Positions 1-6,467 are shown, counted from the stretch's first letter. The stretch is 9,069 nt of DNA from an uncultured Acidobacteriota bacterium (GCA_946887105.1 CAMPKJ010000201.1:1-9069), one strand, 5' to 3'. Numbers and translations: made by a program. The notes: generated by a model not told the origin, from the sequence alone.

Positions 1-90
1 GAGTGGCTGATCTCGTCCGGTCTACTACCATGGCAACTGCCGTTTTCAGGAGACTTTGAGACTTTGCGACTCCCTGGCCCCCGTTCTGCA

Positions 91-107
91 CTTTCGCGAC
101 GCGAAAG
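91..107 (+). promoter_or_regulatory. 17-bp perfect palindrome upstream of the DUF4142 lipoprotein gene
   Basis: CTTTCGCG (91-98) and CGCGAAAG (100-107) are exact reverse complements around one central A at 99. The right arm overlaps the purine-rich ribosome-binding sequence of the next gene. As DNA it has the shape of an operator for a dimeric repressor. As RNA it could form a 7-bp hairpin with a 3-nt loop that partly hides the ribosome-binding site. No protein is known to bind it; the regulatory role is inferred from position and symmetry. Confidence 0.45.
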
Positions 108-110
108 GAG
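106..110 (+). promoter_or_regulatory. Ribosome-binding site deciding the start of the DUF4142 gene
   Basis: AGGAG lies 7 nt before the ATG at 118, at ideal spacing. It supports ATG 118 rather than an in-frame start at 64, which would put a non-signal-like extension in front of a clean lipoprotein signal peptide. Confidence 0.8.
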
Positions 111-117
111 TGACTTC

Positions 118-726
118 ATGAAGTTCAAAATGGTTGCGGCCGCCGCGTCGATCATCCTGCTGGCCGCGTGCAGCCGCGAGAATCAGAGCGGGCAGCCGGA
201 AACCGAGACGACCGGAACCGTACAGTCGGTCCAGCAAACCTCCGACACCGCCTCGGCCACGACGACCGGCGCCGGCGCCGGAACCGTCGCCGTGATGGCG
301 AACGAAGACAAGGAGTTCGTCACCACCGCGGGCATGGCCGGGCTGGCCGAGATGTACATGGCCAATCTCGCGCTGCAGAAAGCGGCGAACGCGGACGTGA
401 GGGCGTTCGCGCAACGCATGATCACCGATCACGGGAAGGCCAACGCCGAGCTCGCGGAATTCGCAACGACCAAAGGTCTGGCCCTGCCGACGGAGCTCAG
501 CGGCGCGCCTCAGGCCGGCTACGAACATCTCAACGGACTGAGCGGCGCCGAGTTCGACAAGGCCTACATGCAGCACATGGTGGCCGATCACGAGAAGGCG
601 GTCGCGGACTTCGACAAGGCCTCAACCTCGGCGACGGATACCGACCTGAAGGCGTGGGCGGGAAAGACGCTGCCGGTGTTGAGAGGGCATCTGGAACTGG
701 CGAAGGAAACCGCGCGGAGGTTGTAG
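118..726 (+). CDS. DUF4142-family lipoprotein
   Basis: This is a 202-residue predicted lipoprotein. Residues 1-17 form a signal peptide (MKFKM followed by a hydrophobic core) ending in the lipobox LLAAC, with Cys18 as the lipidation site. A Ser/Thr/Gly-rich linker covers about residues 20-58. The rest, about 62-198, is a DUF4142 domain, a helical ferritin-like fold with two similar halves marked here by RMITDHGKAN (about 100-109) and HMVADHEKAV (about 153-162). DUF4142 proteins are common in Proteobacteria and Acidobacteria and are usually exported; their biochemical role is not established. The conserved His residues suggest possible metal or ligand contact, but no classical diiron motif is visible. 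It is the only plus-strand gene here and stands alone, converging with the thioredoxin-like gene. The start is fixed by the signal peptide and the ribosome-binding site at 106-110. Family assignment is firm; function is unknown. Confidence 0.92.
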   Translation: MKFKMVAAAASIILLAACSRENQSGQPETETTGTVQSVQQTSDTASATTTGAGAGTVAVMANEDKEFVTTAGMAGLAEMYMANLALQKAANADVRAFAQRMITDHGKANAELAEFATTKGLALPTELSGAPQAGYEHLNGLSGAEFDKAYMQHMVADHEKAVADFDKASTSATDTDLKAWAGKTLPVLRGHLELAKETARRL

Positions 727-731
727 CGAAT

Positions 732-765
732 TTGGAGTGCGGCGGCCACAGCCACCGCACTCCAA
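732..765. terminator. Hairpin between convergent genes, probable bidirectional terminator
   Basis: TTGGAGTGCGG (732-742) pairs perfectly with CCGCACTCCAA (755-765), giving an 11-bp stem with a 12-nt loop. It fills the 43-bp gap between the ends of two convergent genes, with stops at 726 and 770. Neither side has a real T-tract, so it is not a textbook intrinsic terminator. Position and stem strength still favour a terminator or 3'-end-stabilising role for both transcripts. Confidence 0.6.
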
Positions 766-769
766 GGCT

Positions 770-1897
770 TCAATGCGACGCCGGCTGCTCGATTCCGAGG
801 AACACGGAATCGGGCTGCAACCCCAGCCATGGGTCGCTGCTCGGCGTCAGGAACAACTCGTCGTACACGCGCTCGTTGAGCGACATCAGATCGCCGACCT
901 CGTCATTGACGAACCAATCGTGCGCGCGGCGATGCAGCTCGTATTCGTTGAACGCCGTATCGGCGGCCACGGTGCGGCGCAGATTGTCGAGCAGCTGCGC
1001 GGTCAGCTCCTGCTTGGTGCGCATCAGCTGCAACGTCGTTTCGCTGAACTGCACGTCTTTCTTCCCCGCCTCGCCGATCGCGAACAGCTGTTCCATCTGA
1101 CGCGCGATCGCGCGCTCGCCCGGTTTCACCTGCCGCAGTACGCGCACCTCTGTGGCCGCCTTGCTCTGCGCCTGGCGTTGCGCGTTCCACGCGGGCTGCT
1201 GTCCCGGATACGACCCGCCGTCGATGCCGAGCTCCATCGCACGCGCACTGGTCCATCGCAAACGTTCGGCGTGATACGCGCGCAGCGACTCCGGCGAGAG
1301 CGTGCGGTGCAACGCCACCCAGCGTTCCAGCTGATCGCGGAACGCGGCCGGCGAATAAAGTCCCGGCAGCACGTCCAGCGGCGTGCCGTTCGCGGCGAGC
1401 AGGTAGTGCGCGCTGTTGCCGGTGATGGTCTGGCGGATCACGCGCCCGTCGCCGAGCTCGATGGTCACGCGCGGAACGTCCCGGACGGAATGCCAGTGCA
1501 GCACGAACTGATCGCGCATCAACGGCGAGATCGACTCATCTGAATAGAGCAGCGTGCGGAAGAAGCGGCTGTTCGCGCAGCTCAGCTCTTCGTCGAGGCG
1601 GCCGAGGAGATGCAGCGAGAGGATCGGCCGTCCGAGGCGTTGTGCTTCTGCTTTGGCCTGCTCGAGATCGGTGTGCCAGAAGAGGCGCGACGCGTGACAG
1701 TCCTTCTGCGCGCAAACGCGATCCAGCGTGTTGCGCAGCTCGATGCGCGCCTCCGGCGAGGCGGCAGTCCACTGCGCGTGCAGCTCGTCGACGGCGAACT
1801 GGCCGCGCGTGCGCAGCATGGAGACGTCGTCGGGGCGTGCGGTCGCGACGACGAACATGGTGATGGTGAGGAGAGCGATGATCATACGGTTCTTCAT
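770..1897 (-). CDS. Secreted thioredoxin-fold-like protein of unknown function
   Basis: This is a 375-residue protein. MKNRMIIALLTITMFVVATA (1-20) is a signal peptide with a cleavage site near ATA-RPDD. Residues about 75-195 read like a thioredoxin-like domain: TDLEQAKAEAQRLGRPILSL resembles the first helix and strand of such folds. It is followed by ELSCANSRFF and a later NGTPLDVLPGLYSP, which resembles the region around the cis-proline. No CXXC motif is present. The cysteines are Cys62, Cys67 (VCAQKDC) and Cys107, so it may not be a classical oxidoreductase. The C-terminal half (about 200-375) is charged and mostly helical, with no domain I recognise. The start at 1897 is chosen because it gives a clean signal peptide. 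Upstream in-frame starts reach into the kinase gene, and ATG 1903 is a close alternative. No Shine-Dalgarno sequence is visible. The gene begins 37 bp after the histidine kinase stop, so it is probably the last gene of that operon. The gene is certain, the fold assignment moderate. Confidence 0.75.
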   Translation of the reverse strand: MKNRMIIALLTITMFVVATARPDDVSMLRTRGQFAVDELHAQWTAASPEARIELRNTLDRVCAQKDCHASRLFWHTDLEQAKAEAQRLGRPILSLHLLGRLDEELSCANSRFFRTLLYSDESISPLMRDQFVLHWHSVRDVPRVTIELGDGRVIRQTITGNSAHYLLAANGTPLDVLPGLYSPAAFRDQLERWVALHRTLSPESLRAYHAERLRWTSARAMELGIDGGSYPGQQPAWNAQRQAQSKAATEVRVLRQVKPGERAIARQMEQLFAIGEAGKKDVQFSETTLQLMRTKQELTAQLLDNLRRTVAADTAFNEYELHRRAHDWFVNDEVGDLMSLNERVYDELFLTPSSDPWLGLQPDSVFLGIEQPASH

Positions 1898-1934
1898 GAT
1901 CATCAACGTGTAGCGCGTCGCGCGCGTTGTCCGT

Positions 1935-3881
1935 CTAAGGTTTGTAAAAAGCCGGAAGGAAGACGCGAACGCTCGCGCCACCGCCTTCCGCCGCCAGCGC
2001 GCGAATGGCACCGCCGTGTCCCTGCACGATGCGATGCACGAGGAACAGGCCCAGCCCCAATCCCGCCGGAGCAATCGCTGCTGCGCCTCGCCGGAATGCC
2101 CGCGGCTCGCGCACCAGCTCCTCGGCCACGCCCGGTCCGCGATCGGAAACCGTGATCGCCACGCCTCCTTCGTCCGGCGTCACATCGACGGAGATGCTGC
2201 GATCGGGAACGTCGCGCGAATACTTTTCCGCGTTGTCGACCAGGTTATCGACGACGTGATGAATCGCATCGGCGTCGAAGGCGACGCTCGGCAGGTTCTC
2301 CGCGACGCGCAGATGGATCGGACACTCCGCCGCCTCGAGCTGCGGGCGCAGTCGATCGATGCACTCCTCCACCACCGCGCCGATCTGCCCCGGCTGCGGA
2401 TGCAGCTGGAACGCGCCGCGCTCGATGCGCGTGACTTCGAGCACGTTCGCCACCACGCGGCCGAGGCGCTCGGTCTGTGAGGCGAGCTCGCGCGCGTATC
2501 GCTCGCGATTGGCAGGATCCTCTTCCTCCGCGATCAGATCGCTGTACAGCCGCAGCGACGCGAGTGGCGTGCGCAGCTCGTGCGCCGCGGTTGCGGCGAA
2601 ACGCGTGCGATCGACGGCCAGCTTCTCGGCGCGCCATACCGTCCAGACCACGCCGAGGATCACCAGCGTCAACACGCTCGACACGCCGACGAACATGGTC
2701 AGGAAACGCCGCCGCTCCTCGGCCCGCGACGAAGCGCCATCGGCAGGAAGGCGTACGCGCCAGCCCGTCCCTTCCACGCTGCTCCCCTCTCCCCGACGCA
2801 CCAGCGCGCCATCCAGCGTTGCACCTTCAGCGACCGCCGTGAGCACGCCCTGCGTGAGCGTGCCGGCGGGCGTGTGGACTGCGCGCAACGCGACCAGGCG
2901 CGGTTTACCGGCGATCTTCACCGTGCGCCATTCGAGATCGCTGGTGAGAATCTCCACCGGCGGTGCGGATCCCGGCGGCGTCACGAACCGCGGCAGCGGT
3001 TGGTTCTGCTTCAGCTGCTGATAGACGATGTTGGAGTTGATGTTCTGTTGAAACGCCGACAGATCGACGCTCTGCACCTGGATGACGTTCTGCCCTGCCA
3101 CATCATCGGAACGCGGCGCCGGCGCCTGATTCTGGCTGGACAGGCGCCGCTGCTGATCGTTGCGCTGCAGCGCGGCCTTTTCGTTTTCGAGACGGGCCAC
3201 TTCCAGGCGTTGCGCTTCGCGGCGTTGCAGTTCTAGTCGGGCCGCCTCGATGCGTTGTGTCTCCGCGCGCAGCGCCTCCACCTCCGCGCGGCGCTCCTGC
3301 TCGCGTTGCCGCTCCGCCTGCTGCGTTTCCACGAGCCGCTTTTCGAGCTCCGCGATGCGCGCCGCGGTCGCGCGGGCCGCTTTTGCCTCGTCCTCCACCT
3401 GCGCGCGCAGCGACGACGCGGCCTCGCGCATGCCGTCGATCGACGCGGCCAGCACGGACTGCAACTCGCGCTGCTTCTTCACGTCCGGCGCATTCAGCTC
3501 GCGCAGCTCTTCGTTCAGCGTCGGAAGCGTGACGCGGTCCTGCGCATCGAACTGAAAATGCGCGACCACCAGCGGATGCACCGGACCGCTCGCCAGCGGC
3601 GACGGCATCACCGACAGCCCCTGCGACGCGCCTTTCGGATCGTGATAGAGATTCTGGTAGTGAAAGTACGGCCGCTGCGCTTCGGTACGGCGCAGCGTTT
3701 CCAATCGCTCCGTGAGGCTGGCCGCGATGACGCGCTCGCGATCGCCCGCCAATCTCATCCCCTGCTGCGACTGCAAGGTTCCCTCGGCATCGAACGCGCG
3801 CTGCGTCGAGACGTACCACGCCGCGCACAGTCCGCCGATGCCGAGGAACAGGAGCAGCGCGGTGACGAGCACGCGTTTCAT
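1935..3881 (-). CDS. Sensor histidine kinase with long periplasmic coiled coil
   Basis: This is a 648-residue membrane-bound sensor kinase, partner of the regulator encoded just upstream. Residues 4-24 are the first membrane segment and about 393-415 the second. The roughly 370 residues between should lie in the periplasm. That region holds an Arg/Glu/Gln-rich coiled coil (about 134-248) and then a compact segment (about 265-385) that may be the sensing domain. The kinase core has the HisKA motif FAATAAHELRTPLASLR, with His434 as the phospho-acceptor. It also has the N box HHVVDNLVDNAEKYS (541-555), the G1 box SDRGPGV (579-585) and the G2 box GLGLGLFLVHRI. I recognise no PAS or HAMP domain, so the catalytic core follows the second membrane segment almost directly. 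The start codon overlaps the regulator stop by 4 nt (ATGA), implying translational coupling. The periplasmic region is much larger than in most kinases of this class. The signal sensed is unknown. Confidence 0.93.
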   Translation of the reverse strand: MKRVLVTALLLFLGIGGLCAAWYVSTQRAFDAEGTLQSQQGMRLAGDRERVIAASLTERLETLRRTEAQRPYFHYQNLYHDPKGASQGLSVMPSPLASGPVHPLVVAHFQFDAQDRVTLPTLNEELRELNAPDVKKQRELQSVLAASIDGMREAASSLRAQVEDEAKAARATAARIAELEKRLVETQQAERQREQERRAEVEALRAETQRIEAARLELQRREAQRLEVARLENEKAALQRNDQQRRLSSQNQAPAPRSDDVAGQNVIQVQSVDLSAFQQNINSNIVYQQLKQNQPLPRFVTPPGSAPPVEILTSDLEWRTVKIAGKPRLVALRAVHTPAGTLTQGVLTAVAEGATLDGALVRRGEGSSVEGTGWRVRLPADGASSRAEERRRFLTMFVGVSSVLTLVILGVVWTVWRAEKLAVDRTRFAATAAHELRTPLASLRLYSDLIAEEEDPANRERYARELASQTERLGRVVANVLEVTRIERGAFQLHPQPGQIGAVVEECIDRLRPQLEAAECPIHLRVAENLPSVAFDADAIHHVVDNLVDNAEKYSRDVPDRSISVDVTPDEGGVAITVSDRGPGVAEELVREPRAFRRGAAAIAPAGLGLGLFLVHRIVQGHGGAIRALAAEGGGASVRVFLPAFYKP

Positions 3882-4558
3882 TGCTCACCCCAGGCGTAGC
3901 CGACGCCTTTCACGGTCACGACGATGCGTGGCGCCGACGGCTCGCGCTCGATCTTCTGGCGCAGGTTGGCGATGGTCATGTCGACGGTGCGCGTCTCGAT
4001 TTCATCGCTGGCACCCCAGAGCGTTTGCAGCAGTTCCGCGCGCGTGACCGCACGCTGCCGGTGGCGGTGCAGCCAGCGCAGGATTCCTGCCTCGCGCGCG
4101 GTGAGCGCGACCGAAGCGCCGTCGCGTTGCGCCTGGCAACGGCCGAGATCGAGCAGACAGCCATCGATCTCGACGCGTTCCGCGTCCGCCGGCGCGATCG
4201 ATGCGCGACGCCGCAACGCCTCGATGCGCGCCATGAGCTCGCGCGTGCCGAACGGCTTCGTCAGATAGTCATCGGCACCCGCATCGAGTCCCGCCACGCG
4301 TTCCTCCTCGGAACCACGGGCCGTGAGAATCAGGATCGGCAGCGCCGGCCGCAGCTTGCGCAGACGCCGGCACACTTCGATCCCGTCGAGCTTCGGCAGC
4401 GTGAGATCGAGCAGGACCATCTCGATTGCCGGATCCGCGCCGCGCTCGGCCCCGAGCAAGCCATCCGCGACGGCATCGATCGCGAAGCCGCGTTTGGTCA
4501 GCAGATCGACGAGCGCTTCGCGCAACGAACGCTCGTCTTCGACGATGAGAATGCGCAC
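3878..4558 (-). CDS. OmpR/PhoB-family response regulator
   Basis: This is a 226-residue two-domain transcription factor. The receiver domain (1-about 118) begins MRILIVEDE with the acidic pair Glu8/Asp9. It has the phosphorylation site Asp51 in MVLLDLTLPKLDG, Thr79 in LILTARG and Lys101 in YLTKPFG. The C-terminal winged helix (about 128-224) has the ALTAREAGIL transactivation-loop region, the recognition helix RTVDMTIANLRQKI (190-203) and the closing VVTVKGVGYAW wing. It should be phosphorylated by the adjacent kinase. The start is a GTG, because translation from it gives the family-typical MRILIVEDE. A nearby ATG at 4566 is out of frame. No clear Shine-Dalgarno sequence is present, and the start codon abuts a hairpin (4558-4578). 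A GTAAA direct repeat 34 bp upstream suggests autoregulation. The 51-bp gap from the beta-barrel gene means either readthrough or its own promoter is possible. Confidence 0.95.
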   Translation of the reverse strand: MRILIVEDERSLREALVDLLTKRGFAIDAVADGLLGAERGADPAIEMVLLDLTLPKLDGIEVCRRLRKLRPALPILILTARGSEEERVAGLDAGADDYLTKPFGTRELMARIEALRRRASIAPADAERVEIDGCLLDLGRCQAQRDGASVALTAREAGILRWLHRHRQRAVTRAELLQTLWGASDEIETRTVDMTIANLRQKIEREPSAPRIVVTVKGVGYAWGEQ

Positions 4559-4578
4559 GGCGGCATGGTACGCCGCCG
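4558..4578 (-). promoter_or_regulatory. Hairpin abutting the GTG start of the response regulator
   Basis: On the plus strand CGGCGGC (4558-4564) and GCCGCCG (4572-4578) are perfect inverted repeats around a 7-nt loop. In the minus-strand mRNA this all-GC 7-bp stem ends exactly on the first base of the GTG start codon. It occupies the place where a ribosome-binding site would be. It could limit translation of the regulator. The effect is inferred. Confidence 0.45.
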
Positions 4579-4591
4579 CGCGCGCGACGTG

Positions 4592-4608
4592 TTTTACACG
4601 GCTTTTAC
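4592..4608 (-). promoter_or_regulatory. CpxR-like direct repeat, candidate response-regulator binding site
   Basis: The minus strand reads GTAAAA, 5 nt, GTAAAA: GTAAA half-sites with an exact 11-bp period. OmpR/PhoB-family regulators bind as head-to-tail dimers to direct repeats spaced about one helical turn. The known CpxR box is GTAAA with a 5-nt-class spacer followed by GTAAA. The repeat lies upstream of a regulator gene of that family, in the gap between the beta-barrel stop (4610) and the regulator start (4558). This makes autoregulation a reasonable inference. A single GTAAAA half-site also occurs at 5153-5158, just before the beta-barrel gene, without a partner. Confidence 0.5.
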
Positions 4609-4609
4609 G

Positions 4610-5140
4610 TCAGAACCGATACTTCACCGACGCCATCACCGTGGTCGGATCGAGGGTCGAGCCGTGCCGGTCGCCGAGGTCGGGATCGAACTTCATGTAG
4701 CGGATGTCGCCGGCGATGGCGAGGCGCCGGGTGACGTTCACGTCCAGGCCGGCGGTGAGCATCGCGGTGAGCACGCTGTCGCTCTTGCGGAAGTTGGCGT
4801 GCGACAGGTGCGTGCGCGCGAAACCGTACGCGAGACCGGCGCCGCCGTACGGCGAGAGCGTCCGGCCGCGGAAGAAGTGATATTCGGCGACCGCGAAGTA
4901 CGCGCCGACGGCCTTGTCACCCTGGTCGTCCGGATAATCTTCACCGGCGGTGTGACCGCCGAATCGGGTGGCGATGCCGTTGGTCCAGAAGCGCGCGTAG
5001 CTCGCGCCGATCGCAGGCGCATCGCCGGCTTGTTCGGTCTCGGTACGGCCATACGAGATCGCGATCTCGTGGTCGAGTGGCTGGGCGAAAACGGGAAGAG
5101 CGAAGAGAAGGAGAGCGAGGAAAAGGGAACGAGGGGTCAT
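4610..5140 (-). CDS. Small outer-membrane beta-barrel protein
   Basis: This is a 176-residue exported protein. MTPRSLFLALLLFALPVFAQ is a signal peptide with likely cleavage after VFA. The mature part alternates polar and aromatic/hydrophobic residues as in transmembrane beta-strands. Examples are EIAISYGRTE, IGASYARFWT, GAYFAVAEYHFF, LSPYGGAGLAYGF, LAIAGDIRYMKF and TVMASVKYRF. It ends in the C-terminal Tyr-Arg-Phe expected of substrates of the BAM insertion machinery. Size and layout suggest an 8-stranded barrel of the OmpW/OmpA-like or generic OMP beta-barrel group; ligand and function are unknown. The start at 5140 is chosen for the signal peptide, since the frame continues open far upstream inside the sigma gene. 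It begins 14 bp after the sigma stop, which suggests cotranscription. No Shine-Dalgarno sequence is evident. Confidence 0.85.
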   Translation of the reverse strand: MTPRSLFLALLLFALPVFAQPLDHEIAISYGRTETEQAGDAPAIGASYARFWTNGIATRFGGHTAGEDYPDDQGDKAVGAYFAVAEYHFFRGRTLSPYGGAGLAYGFARTHLSHANFRKSDSVLTAMLTAGLDVNVTRRLAIAGDIRYMKFDPDLGDRHGSTLDPTTVMASVKYRF

Positions 5141-5154
5141 GGTCGTAGGCTGTT

Positions 5155-6375
5155 TTACGGATCGCGCGCGCCGAGCGTTTGGACGAGGCGCCGCTCGAGA
5201 TACCGCCGCTCGGCCGGGTTCGTCGCCAGCTCGAGCGCTTCGCGATACGCCGCCGCGGCCTCCCCCATCCGTCCGGCACGGCGCAATAGATCGGCTTTCG
5301 CGGCCGGCAGGAGGTGATAGCGCGGCAGGTCGATGCTTGCGATCCGCTCCAGCGCGCGCTCGGGCGAGGTGGACATGCCCATCGCCACGGCCGCATTCAA
5401 GGCCACGACCGGCGTAGGCAGGAAACGCAGCAGCGATTCGTACAACGCGGCGATCTGCGGCCAGTCCGTCGCCGCGGCCGTTCCCGCCTGCGCGTGCAAA
5501 GCGGCAATGGCCGCCTGAATCTGATACGGCCCGGGCGTGCGCAGCGCGAGCACGTCGTCGACGATGCGCACGCCCTCTTCGATCTGCGCGCGATTCCATA
5601 GCGAACGGTCCTGCTCTTCGAGCGGCACCAGTTCGCCGTCGTTCGACAAACGCGCCGCACGACGCGAATCGGTGAGCAGCATGAGCGCGAGCAAGCCCTT
5701 CGCTTCCGCCTGACCGGGCAACAGCTGCACGCTGAGACGCGCCAGACGGATCGCCTCGGACGTGAGGCCGGGACGGAGCAGCGACGGCGCATCCGTCGCT
5801 GCGTAGCCTTCGTTGAAGATCAGATAGAGCACCGACAGCACCGTCGCGACGCGCTCCGGCAGCTTCTCGCGCGACGGCACTTCATACGGGATGCCCGCCT
5901 CGCGAATCTTCTTCTTCGCGCGCACCAACCGCTGGGAGGTGGTCGGCTCCGGCTCGACGAACGCACGTGCAATCTCGCGCGTGCTCAGCCCACCCAGCGT
6001 GCGCAACGCCAATCCGCATCGCGCCTCGGGCGCAAGCGCAGGGTGACAGCACGTGAAGAGCAGCCGCAGGCGATCGTCTTCGATCGCGTGCTCGTCCTCG
6101 ACGACTTCTTCCGGCGCGGTGAGATCGTCCGGAAGTTCCGCCGTGCGCCGGACGCGCCGCAGTCGATCGAGCACGATGCGGCGCGCGACCGTATTCAGCC
6201 ACGCCCCGGGCTTCTCCGGAATGCCATCGCGCGACCACGTTTCGAGAGCGCGCGCGTACGCCTCCTGTAGCGCATCCTCCGCGGTCTCGAAATCCCCCGC
6301 CAGCCGGATCAACCCCGCGAGCACGCGCGCACCGTCGTTGCGGACCACGTCCTCGACGATGCGCGTGAGCCACAT
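5155..6375 (-). CDS. ECF sigma factor, ECF42-type with C-terminal TPR-like extension
   Basis: This 406-residue protein is about twice the size of a minimal ECF sigma factor. Region sigma-2 (about 11-77) contains GDFETAEDALQEAYARALETW and KPGAWLNTVARRIVLDRLRR. Region sigma-4 (about 100-155) has LRLLFTCCHPALAPEARCGL and the helix-turn-helix GGLSTREIARAF...SQRLVRAKKKIRE. The remainder is the extension typical of this group. It has a DUF6596-like segment with LYLIFNEGYAAT (about 183-194) and TPR-like helices ending in AAAAYREALELATNPAERRYLERRL (about 373-397). ECF42 sigma factors are known to lack a classical anti-sigma factor, to be encoded beside DGPF/YCII proteins and to need the C-terminal extension for activity. 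Here the DGPF gene is the immediate upstream neighbour. The ATG at 6375 matches the usual start of sigma-2. It has no Shine-Dalgarno sequence, and a heptamer repeat array begins only 4 nt upstream. The protein recruits RNA polymerase, probably to its own operon. Confidence 0.93.
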   Translation of the reverse strand: MWLTRIVEDVVRNDGARVLAGLIRLAGDFETAEDALQEAYARALETWSRDGIPEKPGAWLNTVARRIVLDRLRRVRRTAELPDDLTAPEEVVEDEHAIEDDRLRLLFTCCHPALAPEARCGLALRTLGGLSTREIARAFVEPEPTTSQRLVRAKKKIREAGIPYEVPSREKLPERVATVLSVLYLIFNEGYAATDAPSLLRPGLTSEAIRLARLSVQLLPGQAEAKGLLALMLLTDSRRAARLSNDGELVPLEEQDRSLWNRAQIEEGVRIVDDVLALRTPGPYQIQAAIAALHAQAGTAAATDWPQIAALYESLLRFLPTPVVALNAAVAMGMSTSPERALERIASIDLPRYHLLPAAKADLLRRAGRMGEAAAAYREALELATNPAERRYLERRLVQTLGARDP

Positions 6376-6379
6376 CGTT

Positions 6380-6467
6380 AACGATGAACGCGGAACGATG
6401 AACGATGAAGTCTCACGACGACCGTTCCTCGGATCGATTCATCGTTCATCGTTCATCGCTCATCGTT
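6380..6467. repeat. Inverted array of 7-bp repeats between the DGPF and sigma genes
   Basis: Each arm is 30 nt, built of four heptamers plus 2 nt. The left arm (6380-6409) is AACGATG-type units with one variant unit (AACGCGG). The right arm (6438-6467) is TTCATCG units with one variant (CTCATCG). The arms are complementary at 27 of 30 positions, around a 28-nt spacer (6410-6437). In RNA this could make a long stem-loop ending 4 nt before the sigma start codon. Base composition is visibly more AT-rich than the flanking genes. It resembles short palindromic intergenic repeats in general form. I see no second copy in the window and no transposase. Confidence 0.8.

Noticed and set aside
50..65. 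Tandem 8-bp repeat GAGACTTT
   Set aside because: Two exact copies are present, but it is short, has no recognisable promoter around it and is plausible by chance or slippage.
737..1543. 268-codon plus-strand open frame
   Set aside because: It is antisense to the secreted thioredoxin-like gene and starts inside the intergenic hairpin. Composition is low-information and Arg/Leu-rich, with no domain.
1898..2074. N-terminal extension of the thioredoxin-like gene
   Set aside because: An in-frame start at 2074 would place 59 Arg-rich residues before a good signal peptide and overlap the end of the histidine kinase gene.
5153..5158. Second GTAAA box before the beta-barrel gene
   Set aside because: Only one half-site is present, and it includes the sigma stop codon. 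There is no partner at 11-bp spacing, so it is not called as an operator.
3881..5317. 478-codon open frame on the plus strand
   Set aside because: It is antisense to the response regulator, the barrel and part of the sigma gene, all of which have clear family motifs. The translation is Arg/His/Asp-rich and resembles nothing, as expected for a mirror frame in high-GC DNA.
5141..5599. Upstream extension of the beta-barrel reading frame
   Set aside because: It runs out of frame through the sigma factor gene and would bury the signal peptide. Start 5140 is far better.
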